This document shows positions 10,566-22,178 of a stretch of 64,000 bases of DNA, piece by piece. Below the pieces are notes generated by a model. It made no database searches, was not told the DNA's origin, and saw nothing but the letters and a program-made list of their open reading frames with translations. Where the stretch lies: positions 1 through 64,000 of the forward strand of contig JADLZL010002473.1 in assembly GCA_015844335.1 (NCBI GenBank). The letters run 5' to 3'. Source of the DNA: Chrysopogon serrulatus (lineage: Eukaryota > Streptophyta > Magnoliopsida > Poales > Poaceae). The number at the start of each line of letters is the position of its first letter. Positions within the stretch are counted from its first letter, which is position 1. The position numbers were made by a program, and so were the translations under genes.

Positions 10566-12789
10566 CACATGATCACGCGACAGCTTCCATTTATCTGGTG
10601 ACTGGGTTTCTCTGGACCACCCCATTAAGTTTCCGGTTCCGGGCGGGGCCTTCCTGTTCATCCCTGTCTGTCGGCTTACCTTTTGGGGGGCCACCGTCAG
10701 GCACCACCCGTAAGTCCCGGCCCTGCTGACAAATGCGAACGTGACAGCGGCCGGCCGCCGTGAGGAGTCAACAACTTTCTGATTTCACATTATTTTTCTG
10801 TTTATCACAAAATAAATATAATAATGACGGAAAGGATCATCCTGCCCCCAAAAAAAAAAATTTTTGACCGACAGATAACATTTGCTGCCGCTACAAATGC
10901 GTGTGTATACGATACGGTAGCTCAGCTAGAGAACATGCACGCAACACATAACAATCATTGCAGATTCTTCCATCCAGGTATATATATACAACAACAACAT
11001 GCAGATGCAATATCCTGTCCATAATAAAGAACTGCCCAGGGAGGGTCCTTTCCTCTTCACGTTATCAGCAATTTTTTTAACACATGCTGCTGGCTCATCG
11101 GATGCCACTTTATTGTGTGCTCCTTGATCATCCTACCCAGCTGCTTAATTTTCCGTTGACAGGATCGCCGGCGACCAATCGGCAGCGCTCCCGCGCCCAA
11201 CCGAAGCTTCGGTGTTGATAGTTGCCGGCCACAACTCATCAACCACAAAGAGACGACACACACACACACACAGAAAATGGGGACACAGCTGTCTCATCTT
11301 TTCAGCTCCTGCTCTAATTTTATATCGTTATTACCTTGATCTGCTTCTGCCAGTTTGTTAGGTTAGTACTGTGTATATGCAGGGGGCTGTCAAGTGTCAA
11401 CTGTCATGCTGCAGCATCACAGCAAAAGATGAGGAGGTAGAGTATTATTAAAAAAATACACATAAAGTCAGAGACCAGTGCTGGCCACCGTGCATTTTTG
11501 CAAAAAACTATGAACCATGGATTTTGCCGTAGCAATCCAGTTGGCTGCTGTTTTCACCTCCAAAGAATATGGGCTCCAGCATTTCTGAGAACTTGGATCC
11601 ACGTCACTAGTGAAGCTTCCCTTCTCCAAGTGTTCCATAATTCCATTGATCCATTCTCACCACGCCTAGCTAGCACTGGCCAATCATAGCTGGGGGTCAG
11701 GAGGAGGAGCACAACATGGCATCCAGGTTCTTGTGCATGACTGTGACTGAAAGGTGCAGGCTGACTGACACGCATATCCATCCAACCATCTACACCTGAG
11801 ACCTGCCAATGCGATCCTCCTATGGCATCATCAGGCATTGCAATTCAGCAGGCATGAAAGAGCAATCGACAGTGACTGCTGGTGGCTTGCATTAGGATTA
11901 ACACAATCTCAATGCTTTGTTTGGATAGACTCATATCCAGTATCCACCGCAATCTATACATGTTAGGGTAGAGTGGAGTAAAAAGGAGTTTAAGTTCCAC
12001 CCCAATACACGTAGATTAAAGTAGGTTCGTGTACACCCAAACGCTCTTATAGAGGGATAATACGTGCAGTCTCAGCACCCATCTGGCCGTCCTTTTCATT
12101 GCAGGGAGGAAGCAAGTTACACAAAATGCGAGACATTGCTCCATCTGTGTCCTGGCTCAATGCACACAGGCCATCATCACAGGGTGACTCTAAAGCACAC
12201 CAAATGCTGATGCCTCAGCAGCCACTGAGTCCATCCATGGACCCCATCCCAGTGTTGCATCATTGGAAGTTACCAAATATCCAAAGCTTGATCATTCATT
12301 TCAAGAAAAAAGGGACAAAACTGAGCTATCACTTCTAGATCACCAAAAACTCTGTACATACAGCGATCACTTCTCCCAAGGGCTCCCTACCGATAAGTTA
12401 AGAGGTCGCAATCAAAACAATAGCAAAAGAATTGTGCCTCGGGTGAAAAAAAAATTACATCTCCGGACTGGCTTGCGCGCTTGTGTTACAATCTTTCTAT
12501 CTGTGAGCTGAATCTATAAGTTAAACATCTCCTACCCTAAAAATATTAGTGATGAGCTATATATATGTGTATGTCTATGGCTAAGTATGTGTTAGCGCCA
12601 GACAGATGATTTCTGGAAGACAATGATAACGGCTGGTTTCGAGCAACTCCACCACCCAGATGGCTTCCACTGACGCTCCAGTCATGCTTTCGGGTGGGGA
12701 TAATCTGCTGCATCGTGCCCGGCTTCAGCTTTCCATTGACATTTGAAAGTTCACCAGCATCTCAAAAGTTTTGACATGTTTGCAGCTGT
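10566..12789. other. Intergenic between a MITE and the 3' end of the PIP5K gene
   Basis: No coding gene was recognised. A short CA repeat lies at about 11255-11271. A stretch near 11905-12055, opening 'tgctttgtttggat' and closing 'acacccaaacgctc', may be a hAT- or Mutator-like MITE, but no clean target duplication is visible. The last few hundred bases are probably the 3' UTR of the minus-strand kinase. Confidence 0.4.
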
Positions 12790-15700
12790 CTATCCATCCT
12801 CTTGAAACGCTTTGTGTATGAAATCTTTAAACCGTCTGGAATACTGCTTTGGGTCCACTGCTGATATAGAAGTTGGGTCATACTGGAAAGACTTGTATGC
12901 ATGCTCAAGCTTCTTGCTGATATCATAATCTTGAAGTATGTCTATGATTCCAAAATACAATATAACATTGTAGTACTCTCCAGTTGGCTCTCCAATCAGC
13001 TGCAGTTCACAATCGCTCTTACGAGCAGTGAGTTCAGCTCTTGAAGGCATGTTGGCCCCAAGTTTGATTTTAGGAAACCTGTTAATTCACAGTATTCAGA
13101 TGAAAATAATTACGAAGTGAAATAGCATGGATCGGGAGAGACGTACAATAAATTTGGATTATATATACAAATTTTATCTATTTACTAATGTCATTTAGCT
13201 TGTAGACAAAGAACAAATCAAATCAAGAACAGCTGAGATGCATTAACAGAAAGGAGCTGATAGGGGCATAGGGTCTTAGCATAGATGTCTTGTTCTGGCT
13301 AGAAGTCATGGTGGGCATGAACTATGTGGACACTCTAGATTTAGAATGGGTCACAAAGGAATGATTGCATGCTTACATTTTCAATTATTCTGTCTCACTT
13401 CTGAAGATCATGATAAAAAAAATATCTCATAAGGTATGCTCACAAAAATAATGCTAAGGGAGTTGAAAAATGTTGCTTAAACAAAAAGTTTGAATATCCT
13501 TAAACAGTACTGGCATAGAATATTTGAAGATTGCTGGTACAAATCCTACTACCAAATATGACATAAGGATTGTGACTGCTAGATGTCACAAAATCATAAC
13601 TATTCTGATTGCAGGTCGCATTCCATTACCTCATCAGTATAAAAAAAAAAGAAGAACAGATATAAGTAATTGAATGTCTAGTTACCTGTTTGGATCAGCA
13701 AGAAACCGATCTGTATTTCCTCTTGAAAGACGAGGTGTCGGTACGTCGTTGATGATTTCATAGTCAATGCAACCTTCAACCAAACAATTTGCCTTGTAAG
13801 ACAAAAGAGAAAACTACCATGCTAAAAAATGGCTTTTTTTTTTATATATATAACAAAACTGGTAAAGTGTTCAGGGTGTTCCATCCAACCTTCAGTCAGA
13901 AGCTTCTCTCTGTTATCAATGAAATGTACACCAACAAGAAGACTATAATCCATAATTTTCTCCTGCTCAAGGAACTCACAATCCCTGTCCACTTGCCTGC
14001 TTAAACATTTGTAACATCTTTATTGACATGATGGACAAACAAATGCCATCATTTCTAAAAGCATAATAAGACATGAACACAAGACAAAGAATGAGCACCT
14101 TTGGAACTCATGAAACCATTGCTTCTTCAATCTAAAGATGAAGTTCAGGTCGAGATCCTTCAGAGTTGTATACTGATCGATCTCTGTCTGTGGCTTATCA
14201 GTTGTTCGGCCAAGAGATGAACCTTTGAGATCAAAACGCCTATGAATTGGATATTCCGAGCAGAATAGATTTCCCATTATGACAAAACGAACCTGGTTTT
14301 GGAACAGCAGCAGAAGAAAAATCAGTGCATAAAGTTATGATTGTTAGCAAACAATGTCTATGTTAATGTTATGGATGGAGAATTATACTGCTGCAATCAT
14401 CTCTAACCTTCTTCTGATTTGCTCCAGCTAACTTGACACAATGTAGACCAAAAAATTTGGTTACCAGAGTATTCTCAAATGCCCGGACATGATTGTAATA
14501 AGCTGGGAGCATCTTCAGAAGCATCTGCAGTGTAAATTATGTTTTTTATTCAAGCTATAAAACATATAGCCTTTACCATGAAACAACATATAGACAAAGA
14601 ACAAACCTTCACTTCAGATTTCTTCATCGTCTTTATCATGTACCGATCATCATTTGTTAGGTAGAAAAAGCTTCCGCTCTTACCAGGAGATGAAAGCTCC
14701 CTGAGAGCCTCATTTCCACATAGTGATAACATGTAGTCTGCAGCATCCACCTTGAACAGCTTGCGCAATGTCCTGTGATCCAGTTCAGAACAAATGGTCT
14801 TTTGATAAGCGTGATTGCACAGGAACATGATGTATCATGATCATATATATTTATCAAGGGAGTGATGACGAACCGGAAGACCTGTGGGCAGTAATCCTTC
14901 CATCTGAAATCACAAGAATTGTGGGGAGGGGTGTATTTTGAGCCCTCAGGAGGAAACCTCGTCCATACTTTTTCCTTTGGGTCGAAAGCTGACGATTTCA
15001 GATCAAGCACAATTGGGCCTTGCTTCCCCACTGCATGCCTGTCCAGATATGAATGTTGAGGCAAAAGAATTCAGTCAGGTATGGAGAAAACATGAAACAA
15101 ATTTGACAAATAATCACACGCCATGGTGTCTTATCGGTGGAAAATTTCACATGGAAGGGTTTTTAACTTATTATAAGAAACAGAAATGAGATTAGCCAAC
15201 TAGAATCCACTTCTGAACCGCTACGCGGCCTGAAGCAAAACTCTTTTGATGATTCAAATGTCAAGGTTCCCAAATTAGACCTTCTCAATCAGCGAGTCAT
15301 CAATAAGATTCAATTCAAAACCCTCTGCCATTATGCGATGCCAAAATAACAGGCTTAAATCTCGCAATTGCTCGACCAAAAAATTTCTTGGCCCAAACTG
15401 GCTGTCAAAACAGCCATTGTAGGCAAACGAACTCCACGCATGACGCACCTGATCCCGAGCTGCAAGTTTAGCATAAGCTCGTAGTGCTTGTGTCCCTTGG
15501 CGATGGTCTCCCCTTGTCGCTTCGCCTGCCGTGGAGGTACCCACTGTGTGACGTGCGGCGCCGGCGATGGTGGCGGCAGGCCCCGGTCGTCACCGCCGTC
15601 TTCTGTCCTCACGCTCCTCCGGGCGGTCACCGCCTCGTCCCCCAAGGCGGGCCCGTCCACAATGTCGCACGTGATGTCGCCGTCGGACTCCCAAATGCAA

Positions 15701-16665
15701 ATCTTGTCGTACTTCCTGTCGCCGCCGGAGCTGTTGCTCAACCCGGAGACTGAGCTCGCCCGCCCGTTGGCCGCCCTGATCCCAGACGATGCGCGTGACT
15801 TGCGCGGCGACGCGGAGTCGGGGCTGGCGCCCATGAAGCCCGGCAGGTCCCTGGCGAACACGTCGCGGGGATCGCGCGCTGTCGGGGAGGACGCCGCCGG
15901 AGACGGGTAGTAGACACCTTTCTGCTGGACAATGCCGGTGGGAGTTTCGCGCGTCCAGTAGCCGACGTAGACGCTGCCGTCGGCCCAGCGGAAGTTTCCC
16001 TGGCCGCGCGGGCAGCCGTCCTCCCACCCGCCGTCGTAGCGGTTGCCGTTGGACCAGACGAGCGCACCGCGGCCGTGGATGAGCCCCGCGCGCCACTGCC
16101 CCGTGTACTCGGTGCCGTTGCGCCAGGTGTAGCGGCCGGCACCGTCCTGCAGCCCTGCGCGCCACTCGCCGTCGTACTGGTCCCCGTTGGCGTAGCTCTT
16201 CTTGCCGTGGCCGTGCTTGAGGTTCATGGACCAGGACCCCGGTAGGTGTCCCCGGCGGCGCCGGTGTAGGTGCCGGAGCCGTCCATGAACCCGTCCTTGA
16301 ACTCGCCCTCGTAGGTGGCGCCCGACGGCCAGGAGAACTTGCCCCGCCCCGTGGCCTTGCCGTGCCGCCACTCCCCCCTCGTACATGCACCCGTCGGTCC
16401 ACAGGTACTTGCCGGCCCCGTGCGGCGCGCCGCCGCGCCACTGGCCCGTGTAGAAGTCGCCGTTGGGGAGGCCGCGCTCCACGTAGCCGTGCACGTGCTC
16501 GCCGTCGTCGCCGCCGGCCGACGAGGGCGACGACGCCGAGGAGGACGCCGTCTCGGAGTCGTCCGCGGCCGACATCGGGGACACTCGGCGCCTGCCCACG
16601 GGCTGCGGATGCTGCACCTTGCGCACCGTCACCTCCCACGCCCTGGCACGGGTGTGCTCGTGCAT
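12790..16665 (-). CDS. PIP5K: Phosphatidylinositol-4-phosphate 5-kinase with N-terminal MORN repeats
   Basis: Makes PI(4,5)P2 from PI4P at the plasma membrane (family knowledge). Eight exons on the minus strand: 16665-15449, 15038-14874, 14772-14607, 14524-14408, 14292-14099, 13996-13890, 13792-13686, 13078-12790. All have GT-AG borders. The start is at 16665 (MHEHTRARAWEVTVRKVQ). About seven MORN repeats follow (for example YDGEWRAGLQDGAGRYTW), then a linker. The kinase domain opens HAVGKQGPIVLDLKSSAFDP and contains RRFDLKGSSLGR (ATP site), KIMDYSLLVGVHF, and NVILYFGIIDILQDYDISKK with the KKLEHAYKSFQYDP specificity loop. The end is FKDFIHKAFQEDG. Two compensating one-base shifts break the MORN region, at a C6 run (16373-16378, one base too many) and a C4 run (16237-16240, one too few). 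The exon 6 to 7 junction is one base out of phase with the obvious GAAG/GT donor, so that border is uncertain. Length is about 787 aa, usual for plant B-type PIP5Ks. Confidence 0.93.
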
Positions 16666-17458
16666 TGGACGCCCCCGCCTGTCCCGGCGGCCACGCCTTT
16701 CTTCTGTGCCTTCCTGTTCGCCGCTGGCGCGGGCGCCGGCGCCGCCGCTCGAGGTCCTCGCCAGGTACCTTGGCTCGGCTCGCGTCGCTGTGCCTGGCCG
16801 CGGATCTAGCACCGCCGGAGGCGCGCGCGCGCTGCCTCCACGGCGGCATTGTTGGGGGAAAGAAGGATGTAATGGTGAGAAATGGGCGCATACACGCAAG
16901 CGGGCGAGAAGGTAGGAAAGCAAGCAAGGAAAGAAATGTGGTTTGGGGACAGGCAGGAGCAGGAGGTGGGGGAACAGAGCAAGAATGGAGGTGGTGGGTG
17001 TGGGGGGATAGGAAGGAGGAAGGCCTGCTACTGCTAGAGGAGTATTTTGACACTGTTTCTTTTTATTCTCCTCATTTACATGTATTCCCTTACCTTAGAG
17101 ATATACTGATTTTATTTTTCCACAAGATATAACTAAAAAATCTTAACTTGAACAAATATTAAAAAAAAACATTTGTATGATACTCTACTAAATAATTATA
17201 GTTAGTCTGCTCATTGGAGTCATAAAAGGTAACACTATTTTCTAAAAAATAGTCAAACATTTAAATTTTGGTTAGATTCACTATCAAATATATATTCATA
17301 GTACACTCATCTGACTTTGAGTCATAAATAGTAATATAAATTCCTAAAATTTAATTAAACTTAAGAAAATTTGACTCGATCTAAATTCATAATTGTATCC
17401 TTTTAGGAGGAAAGTAAAATGTTATCTTTTGGGGAATCATGATTATTATGTTTACACA
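16666..17458. other. PIP5K 5' UTR/promoter, then AT-rich DNA
   Basis: From 16666 to about 17040 the sequence is purine-rich on the plus strand (pyrimidine-rich on the transcribed side), consistent with leader and promoter. From 17100 it is AT-rich, with degenerate MITE-like phrases but no clear ends. No gene was seen. Confidence 0.4.
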
Positions 17459-17461
17459 CTA

Positions 17462-17706
17462 CCTCTGTCTTTGAAAGGAGTGATTTCTAGAGTTATTTTA
17501 AGTCAAATATTTTAAACTTTGATTGAATTTTTAGAAAAAAATAAAATTTAAGTTATCAAATTAGTATCATTAAATTTGTCATAAAATATATTTCATAATA
17601 TGCTCATTTTATGTTATAGACGTTGTTATTTTTTATAAAATTAGTTAAATTTTTAAAAAATTGACTAGAACGGTTTCTAGAAATCATTTTTTAGGGACTG
17701 AGAGAC
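17462..17706. mobile_element. Degenerate Stowaway-like MITE
   Basis: The left arm CCTCTGTCTTTGAAAGGAG and the right arm ending TTTAGGGACTGAGAGAC are flanked by TA. The inner arms 'gatttctagagtt' and 'tttctagaaatc' are inverted. It belongs to the same subfamily as the copy at 55751. Confidence 0.65.
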
Positions 17707-17708
17707 TA

Positions 17709-18877
17709 CATATAAAAAGCTATTATAGATTACAATTTACCTCTCCATATAAGTAGTTTTTTTTACATTTGTACTTTCGGTTTCAATGATGTTTATCTAG
17801 TCTGAAGTAATCTCTATCATCAACCTATCATCAACCGTGTTTATATCGCCTTCTATGTAAGAGTGCGTTGTAGCAATGTCCTTGGATAGAGACAATGCTA
17901 CTCATAGAATCCAATTTATCCGACAATACGTGTCTCTCCACCTACAATTGCCGGAAAGCTTCACTCTTATCTCTATTTGTCGTTAGCCCTCTCTTGTGGC
18001 GTAGCTTTGGTGGTGTCACTCTGAGAGGGAATTGTCAATTTTAGCAAACATAGTTTTAAAGAGCTTGAGATTGGTTTTGGAAAGGTAGAATTTCTAGGTG
18101 AAAGGTTCCACATGTCAATTGAGTGTTGGCAATAGCTGGGTGGACTGAGATTTGGGATATTGGTTTCTAGCTTCACGTGTTACGATCTCAAGGCTTTTGA
18201 AGGTTTTGGGGTTGGGGAGCATGAGTGGTTACTGACTTGCTCACCACGGTGGTTTTTTGTTTTTATCAGCTGGTGCCGGCGCCTGTCCTTCCAATTAAGC
18301 CGTCAAAAGGCTAGAGATTTGGGCAGTAGCGCTGTCCCTATGCTCAATTAGCAGCGCCAACCAACTAGTTAACCATTTCTTGGCTTAATTTAGGATGCCT
18401 GTCTGGCTGTCTGTCCGCGAGGTGGCGGCCTCCGCCTCTTTCTCCTAGGCCGGCTAGGAGCCCCAGGTCATGGTCAGGTCTCAACAGTAACCAAGCAAGC
18501 TGCAAGCAGCTGCAGCCCGCAGAAATGGCAAAACCCTCTTCGTCACCGTCGCCAGCAGGCAGCAGCCGTACCCTTCTTCCTGCCCCGGCTAGTCACTGTA
18601 TCTAGGCGCACCTGCCACCCGGTCCAGCATCCCTTCTTTCAGCTAGGCGCATTGAAGTGTTGAGAAGCTGGATGCAGCTTGTGCTTGTCTGATGCTAGCA
18701 TTAGCTTGGTCCTAATGTTCTGACATGCAGGTCTAAGCACCTGGTTAGTTAAGAAGTGGTATGCTAATGACAGCCTCCTGATTGTTGCTTTATATGGCTA
18801 ATCTTGTGGCCCTATCTGCCTAGCAAAAGCTCAATCAGAGAAGCAGAACAAGGAAAGCTGATATCTGAATAGGAGTA
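17709..18877. other. Intergenic, no gene recognised
   Basis: AT-rich to about 18150, then more mixed composition. Only short, non-homologous open frames were found. No RNA gene was recognised. Confidence 0.4.
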
Positions 18878-18879
18878 TA

Positions 18880-19113
18880 CTCCCTCCGTCCCTTTTTATT
18901 TGTCGCTTCGCTTCCCGAGACACAAATGCCGGCAATTTTAATAAATAATAAATATCATCGATTAGTATCATAATTAATATCATCGGAAAGATCTTTGGAT
19001 CTAGTTTTTTAACAAAATTATTTGGAGATATAAATATTGTACATATTTTCTATAAATCAAGTCAAATTTATGGCACGCATCCCATGGCGACAAATAAAAA
19101 GGGACGGAGGGAG
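18880..19113. mobile_element. Stowaway-like MITE, 234 bp
   Basis: CTCCCTCCGTCCCTTTTTATTTGTCG on the left mirrors CGACAAATAAAAAGGGACGGAGGGAG on the right, with TA at 18878-18879 and 19114-19115. The long, well-matched arms suggest a young copy. Confidence 0.92.
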
Positions 19114-19115
19114 TA

Positions 19116-21497
19116 TTATCCTACTATATTCCTATTCAGGGAGACGTGAATCTTCAATGAGATCGTCGGTTCAGTCGTGTTGGTGGTTCTGGTTGTTCCT
19201 CTGTCATGCAGTGATGCAGGGCATGTACTTCCTGTCCTCATCTTTAGCATTTAAAAACGGCCGGTGATATTTTTTTTCTTCTATCTACACCGTAGGTAGG
19301 GTTGACGTTTGGCCACACAAAAAAGAAGAAATTCAATTCAGAACCGACGTTTTAGCAGGAGTTGTATATTCACTATTCAGCGTCAATGTACGCTGATCTG
19401 GTCGGCGACATGGACCAGCAAATGCAGGAAAAAGTGCACCGGAAATCTAATGGCATTGACATTTTCGATCGCTTTGTCAATGACGTTTTTATTCGTACTC
19501 TTTACTCACAAGTACAACAAGAACACACTTTGTGTGTGTTTGTGTGTTTGGAAGATGGATTTCTCACGATTAGGTAACGTACTTTCTGTAATGATGTGAG
19601 CAGTGGCACTTTAATCTACAGCTCTCGCATTCAAGGTTCCTGTAGATAAGTCAAGTATTTGCATGTAAGGGATTGCTATTTTCTCCTTGTTGCGTCTTCA
19701 AGATCACTGACAGTACACTGCCGGATTTGCAAGTTATTATTAGGCCAAGTAATTGTCATTGCCACAGACCAATTCACCAGAACCGGTAACAACTGTCGTG
19801 CGTCCAAATAAGTGACCAGATCCCTGCTATCATATAATTTCTTAACTATATCTGCTGGCAGGGTGGCCACAAAAGAATATCTTAATCTGCTCATCTAAAA
19901 TAAAAACTCTTTATTTCGTTTCTCCTACACTTGTAGCGTTTTCCTAGGCCGGTGCAGAATTTGACTAGTTCTTTTTTTTTTTTTGCGAATAGAATTTGAC
20001 TAATTCTCCATGAGCCAATGCTACAAAATTTAAATATAAAAAAGTATTCCTCCCATCCATCAATTGTAAAAGCGACAAACAGACAGAGACATGCAAAGAG
20101 GTCAAGAAAGAAAGAAAAATATGTAGGACACGAAGCGAGGTCAACAGACCAGTTCTTGCCTGGCTAGGACGCACTGTAGTGTTATGCACTTGCGCCCGCT
20201 CTCTTTTTTTTTTCTTCGAAAATTGTGCCCGCTCTGTTAGTCTGTTTGTCCATTGTACTTAGATCTCTGATCTCCCATCAGGTTGTTGTTCGGCTATACT
20301 GAAAAGGGTAGAAGATATGGTGACATTTGATTTTATATATTTCTCATTGACTATTAATTTCTTCTAATAAATATATACTAGAACCCTTTTTATTTATGAG
20401 AGATTACAAATGCATTTTATACAATGATTATGCACATATATACCTTCATAGCTTGGTTCCACTTGACGTGCTAGTGCTGGAGCATATTTAAAAATAATAA
20501 ATAAATAATTTTATATTGTTTGATTTCTATCTATATTTAAAATTTTGACTTCAGCTTATTCTAAGCGACGTGTTTTTATGACTGTATAGAGTAGTATTAA
20601 CAAGCAAATGCGTTGGTTACCGACGCAAGTCAGTGTTCGGCTTTAAGTGCATTATTAGAATTCACTACATTTTGCAACTACATTTTCTTTTTTTGCAAGA
20701 GTCTTTTGATATAATTCTAAACATATATAACTTACAGATATGCTCGGTTACACGTTCTCTTTCGATTGGGGTTGTATATATCTATCCAGAGTAATGAAAT
20801 ATTATTTGATGCACATATACTTAAACTTTGACTAATCTCATTTGGAACGATATGTTTTTATGGCCAAAGGGAGGAGTATCAACCATCCAATGTGTGCTTT
20901 AGCGAAACCTTTCATGTATTCGATTGCTATTTTCTTCTAGAACTGTATTATTGAAATCCTTTAAACTTGATGTTTGTATATGATCCTACGCATATATAAC
21001 TTCCATTTCAAGCTGACAAATAGTTTAAAAGTCAGTTGTCGTTCGTAGTTTTTAAATATGGATAGATTTAAACGACTTTTTTTTTGTCTGATCTGACTGG
21101 AGAGATTATTATATTAGTATTAACAAAAGTCATGCAATTAATTGGTTAGTTGGCGGAGGTCCACTGCGAGTGCAGTTGTGTCTCTCTGTACTGCCCTGAG
21201 TCTGATCGATCGAATGCCGACGACACGAAGATACAAACGCACTGTGCAAAAATCTAGGGAAGGGAATTGATTGATGCGTGCACACGACGTACGACGTGTC
21301 TGACGAAGGAAAGGAATGCGTTGCAGTGGCGACATGCACGTCGTCACAACTCGAGGTCGATGAGCCGTCGTCGACTCGTCGAGGAGGAGGACGAGAGCCG
21401 GTTTGTCCGATCCACGTGGCCGAAGAAAGGCGTAGTACGTGCTCACGAACCTGTCGTCCCGTTCCCGTAAATAGGCAGAGCCGTTGAGATGGATGCT
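19116..21497. other. Intergenic, AT-rich
   Basis: No gene was recognised. Several phrases such as 'ggaacgatatgtttttatgg' next to 'gggaggagta' (about 20840-20880) look like worn MITE arms, without a definable partner end. Confidence 0.35.
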
Positions 21498-21498
21498 A

Positions 21499-21703
21499 CT
21501 TCCTCCATCTTTTTTAACTATCTATTGCGTTTTTCAAACAATAAATACCGACAATTTTTAATAATAAATATCATCAATTAGTATCATAATTAGTATTATT
21601 AGAAAGATTTTTTAGATCTATTTTTTAATAAATTATTTAGAGATATAAATATTACACGTATTTTTTATAAATCTGACTTAAACTTAGAAGGGATAGCGGG
21701 AGT
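21499..21703. mobile_element. Degenerate Stowaway-like MITE
   Basis: The left arm is near CTTCCTCCATCTTTTTT and the right arm is near GGGATAGCGGGAG. The interior 'taccgacaatttttaataataaatatcatcaattagtatcataattagtat' type sequence matches the 78-312 subfamily. The ends are decayed, so the borders are approximate. Confidence 0.65.
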
Positions 21704-21942
21704 AGTGTGCAAGCCGCCCTATAGAATTGAAACAGCAGGAGGGCCGCATGAAGCATGATGATGGCGGTCATCACTAATCCGCGGCAGGCGCGATTAGGGG
21801 CTAGGCCGGGCGATGATAAGATGGGACGAGACGAGACGTGTGCACTACTGCTAGACCTGTACGTGCCAGCTGCGCGGTGGTTGTTATCAGTCGTATGATC
21901 TTTCTACTACAGTATGTGCACTACTGGTATATATCTAGTATA

Positions 21943-22176
21943 CTCCCTCCGTTCAGGAATATATCGCCGCCGCCTCGGTAAAACAAATGCCGACAATTTT
22001 TATAAATATTAAATATCATCGATTAATATCATGATTAGTATCATCGGAAAGATCTTTGGATCTAGTTTTTTAACAAAATTATTTGGAGATATAAATATTA
22101 CACGTATTTTCTATAAATCCAGGTCAAACTTCACAAGACGTATCCCACAAGAACACTTATTTTGAAACGGAGGGAG
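21943..22176. mobile_element. Stowaway-like MITE, 234 bp
   Basis: The left end CTCCCTCCGTTCAGGAATA and right end TTTTGAAACGGAGGGAG are flanked by TA at 21941-21942 and 22177-22178. Its interior is close to that of the copies at 78 and 18880. Confidence 0.9.
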
Positions 22177-22178
22177 TA

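Noticed and set aside
15590..17053. 487-codon minus frame alongside the PIP5K exon 1
   Set aside because: It is a shifted reading of the same exon. Only the short stretch between the two C-run indels in this frame is real MORN sequence.
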